From JAZRUF01 sp045636205 (lineage in GTDB: Bacteria > Bacillota > Clostridia > Oscillospirales > JAAYXM01), in NCBI GenBank assembly GCA_045636205.1, contig JAZTXE010000018.1, forward strand, positions 1-7,244: a stretch of DNA of 7,244 bases, written 5' to 3'. This document shows positions 6,437 to 7,244 of this stretch, one piece after another. The translations under genes were made by a program, and so were the position numbers. A model generated the notes under the pieces. It was not told where the DNA came from. It worked only from the letters and a program-made list of their open reading frames with translations, and did no database searches. Each line of letters opens with the position of its first letter. Positions within the stretch are counted from its first letter, which is position 1.

Positions 6437-6523
6437 ATGAAAGTCGTTTTAGTAAAATCCCCTAAGCTGCTCAACGGTATTTTGAGAAAAATCTTTAAAA
6501 TCTCAAAAGAAGATGAGGTTTAA
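6437..6523 (+). CDS. spoVM: Stage V sporulation protein SpoVM
   Basis: SpoVM is a tiny amphipathic peptide made in the mother cell. In Bacillus it recognises the convex forespore outer membrane and anchors the SpoIVA basement layer of the coat. This 28-residue product matches the 26-residue Bacillus protein (recalled from memory) at M1, K2, K7, P9, K10, L12, G14, I15 and R17. P9 and I15 are reported as important there for membrane placement and SpoIVA contact. The rest is an amphipathic stretch with basic residues on one side (SPKLLNGILRKIFK). The ATG has an excellent ribosome binding site and is the second gene of a plus-strand unit, back to back with sipL, whose product also binds SpoIVA. 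The last six codons and the stop lie inside a terminator hairpin. The gene falls below usual length cut-offs. Confidence 0.9.
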   Translation: MKVVLVKSPKLLNGILRKIFKISKEDEV

Positions 6524-6539
6524 CACCTCATCTTCTTTT
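6505..6539. terminator. Bidirectional terminator shared by spoVM and pepF
   Basis: Perfect 15-bp inverted repeat (6505-6519 pairing with 6525-6539) around a five-base loop. In the plus direction it ends in a U-rich foot continuing as UUCUUUUCUUU, a good intrinsic terminator for spoVM. In the minus direction the stem begins three bases after the pepF stop codon and also ends in U residues. The left arm is the spoVM 3' coding end and the spoVM stop codon sits in the loop. Confidence 0.85.
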
Positions 6540-6541
6540 CT

Positions 6542-7244
6542 TTAAAGCAATATTTTCTCCATTTCCTCAAGTGCCTCATTAAAAGTATCGAGCATACGCG
6601 CTACAGGCTGAGGAGTCTCAAGGTCTACCCCTGCCTTTTTCAAAATCTCAATCGGATAATCGCACGCACCGCTTTTTAAAAACTCAATATACATTTCTAC
6701 GGCACCCGCTTCTTTTTTGATAATCTTATCCGCAAGCGTTACCGCAGCCGAATATCCGGTCGCATACTGATAAACATAGAAGCTCGAATAAAAATGCGGG
6801 ATGCGCGCCCACTCATATGAAATCTCGCCGTCTACTTCGCACTCAGGCGCAAAGTATTTTTCATTGAGCTTAACGTAAATATCACACAGCATGGACGCAG
6901 TAAGCGGCTCACCGTTTTCATAACGGCGATGAGCCTCCTTTTCAAATTCCGCAAACATGGTCTGGCGGTATACAGTAGTGCGCATTTCCTCAAGCTTATG
7001 GTTTAAAAGATATGCTCGCATTTTATCGTCATCCGTATTGTTAAGAAGATACTCCATAAGTAAATTTTCATTTACAGTACTCGCTACTTCCGCTACGAAT
7101 ATGCGATAGTTTTTATAAATCTCCGGTTGCGTATTGTTTGTATAAAACGAATGCATTGCATGCCCCAATTCATGAGCCAGCGTAAATACATCATTTATCG
7201 TATTCTGATAGTTTAAAAGAACATACGGATGCGTGTCATTGCTT
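6542..7244 (-). CDS. pepF: Oligoendopeptidase F, C-terminal part (cut by window end)
   Basis: A zinc metallopeptidase of family M3B that cleaves short peptides in the cytoplasm. The visible 233 codons are the C-terminal part; the frame is open to the window edge, so the true start lies beyond 7244. A TTG at 7168 inside the catalytic motif is not a start. The zinc motif HELGH is encoded at 7174-7160, preceded by the family-typical DVFTLA. The third zinc ligand is probably the glutamate of VAEVAST, 24 residues after the second histidine. Further on come RIPHFYSSFYVYQYATGYSAA-like residues (from about 6820 to 6755), matching the conserved tyrosine-rich substrate region of PepF. The 3' end is normal and converges on spoVM across a shared terminator. 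No link to sporulation is evident. Confidence 0.93.
   Translation of the reverse strand, partial: SNDTHPYVLLNYQNTINDVFTLAHELGHAMHSFYTNNTQPEIYKNYRIFVAEVASTVNENLLMEYLLNNTDDDKMRAYLLNHKLEEMRTTVYRQTMFAEFEKEAHRRYENGEPLTASMLCDIYVKLNEKYFAPECEVDGEISYEWARIPHFYSSFYVYQYATGYSAAVTLADKIIKKEAGAVEMYIEFLKSGACDYPIEILKKAGVDLETPQPVARMLDTFNEALEEMEKILL

Noticed and set aside
7166..7168. TTG as the start of a 208-residue protein
   Set aside because: The codon is the leucine of the zinc motif HELGH. The frame continues upstream with PepF-typical residues to the window edge, so the gene is simply cut off.

Overview
The window looks like chromosomal DNA of an anaerobic, endospore-forming member of the class Clostridia (Oscillospiraceae-like or a relative; this placement is inference). 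The reasons are: three spore-morphogenesis genes (a ytvI-type membrane protein gene, a sipL-type gene with SPOCS/DUF3794 and LysM domains, and a tiny spoVM), Gram-positive AGGAGG-type ribosome binding sites, moderately AT-rich DNA, and housekeeping genes of the Firmicutes type. SipL instead of SpoVID points to Clostridia rather than Bacillus. No mobile element, CRISPR array, tRNA or rRNA was seen.

Layout. Positions 9-1693 (minus strand) hold a two-gene operon: a PheB-like ACT-domain protein followed by homoserine dehydrogenase (hom), with the hom ribosome binding site overlapping the upstream stop codon. A 236-base divergent spacer follows, with a candidate sigma-A promoter for the operon. 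Positions 1930-2982 (plus) encode the sporulation membrane protein YtvI, which converges on pncB (nicotinate phosphoribosyltransferase, 2988-4430, minus) with only 5 bases between stop codons. pncB has a good extended -10 promoter and a start well downstream of the longest open frame. A perfect 18-bp hairpin separates it from the next gene on the same strand, the sipL-like gene (4599-6137, minus).

Divergent from sipL is a compact plus-strand unit missed by simple length cut-offs: a TTG-started 50-codon gene for a predicted membrane hairpin protein (6270-6422), followed by a 28-residue SpoVM (6437-6523) whose ribosome binding site overlaps the stop codon of the small gene. The spoVM 3' end lies inside a perfect 15-bp terminator shared with the converging pepF (oligoendopeptidase F, 6542 to the window end, 5' part outside).

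How the genes work together. SpoVM and SipL are, from work in Bacillus and Clostridioides difficile, two partners of the coat ATPase SpoIVA at the forespore outer membrane. Here their genes lie back to back across a 132-base spacer. The sipL side carries a sigma-E-like promoter, as expected for mother-cell expression. The undescribed 50-residue membrane protein coupled to spoVM is the most interesting new element. The hom, pncB and pepF genes are ordinary metabolism with no evident link to sporulation.
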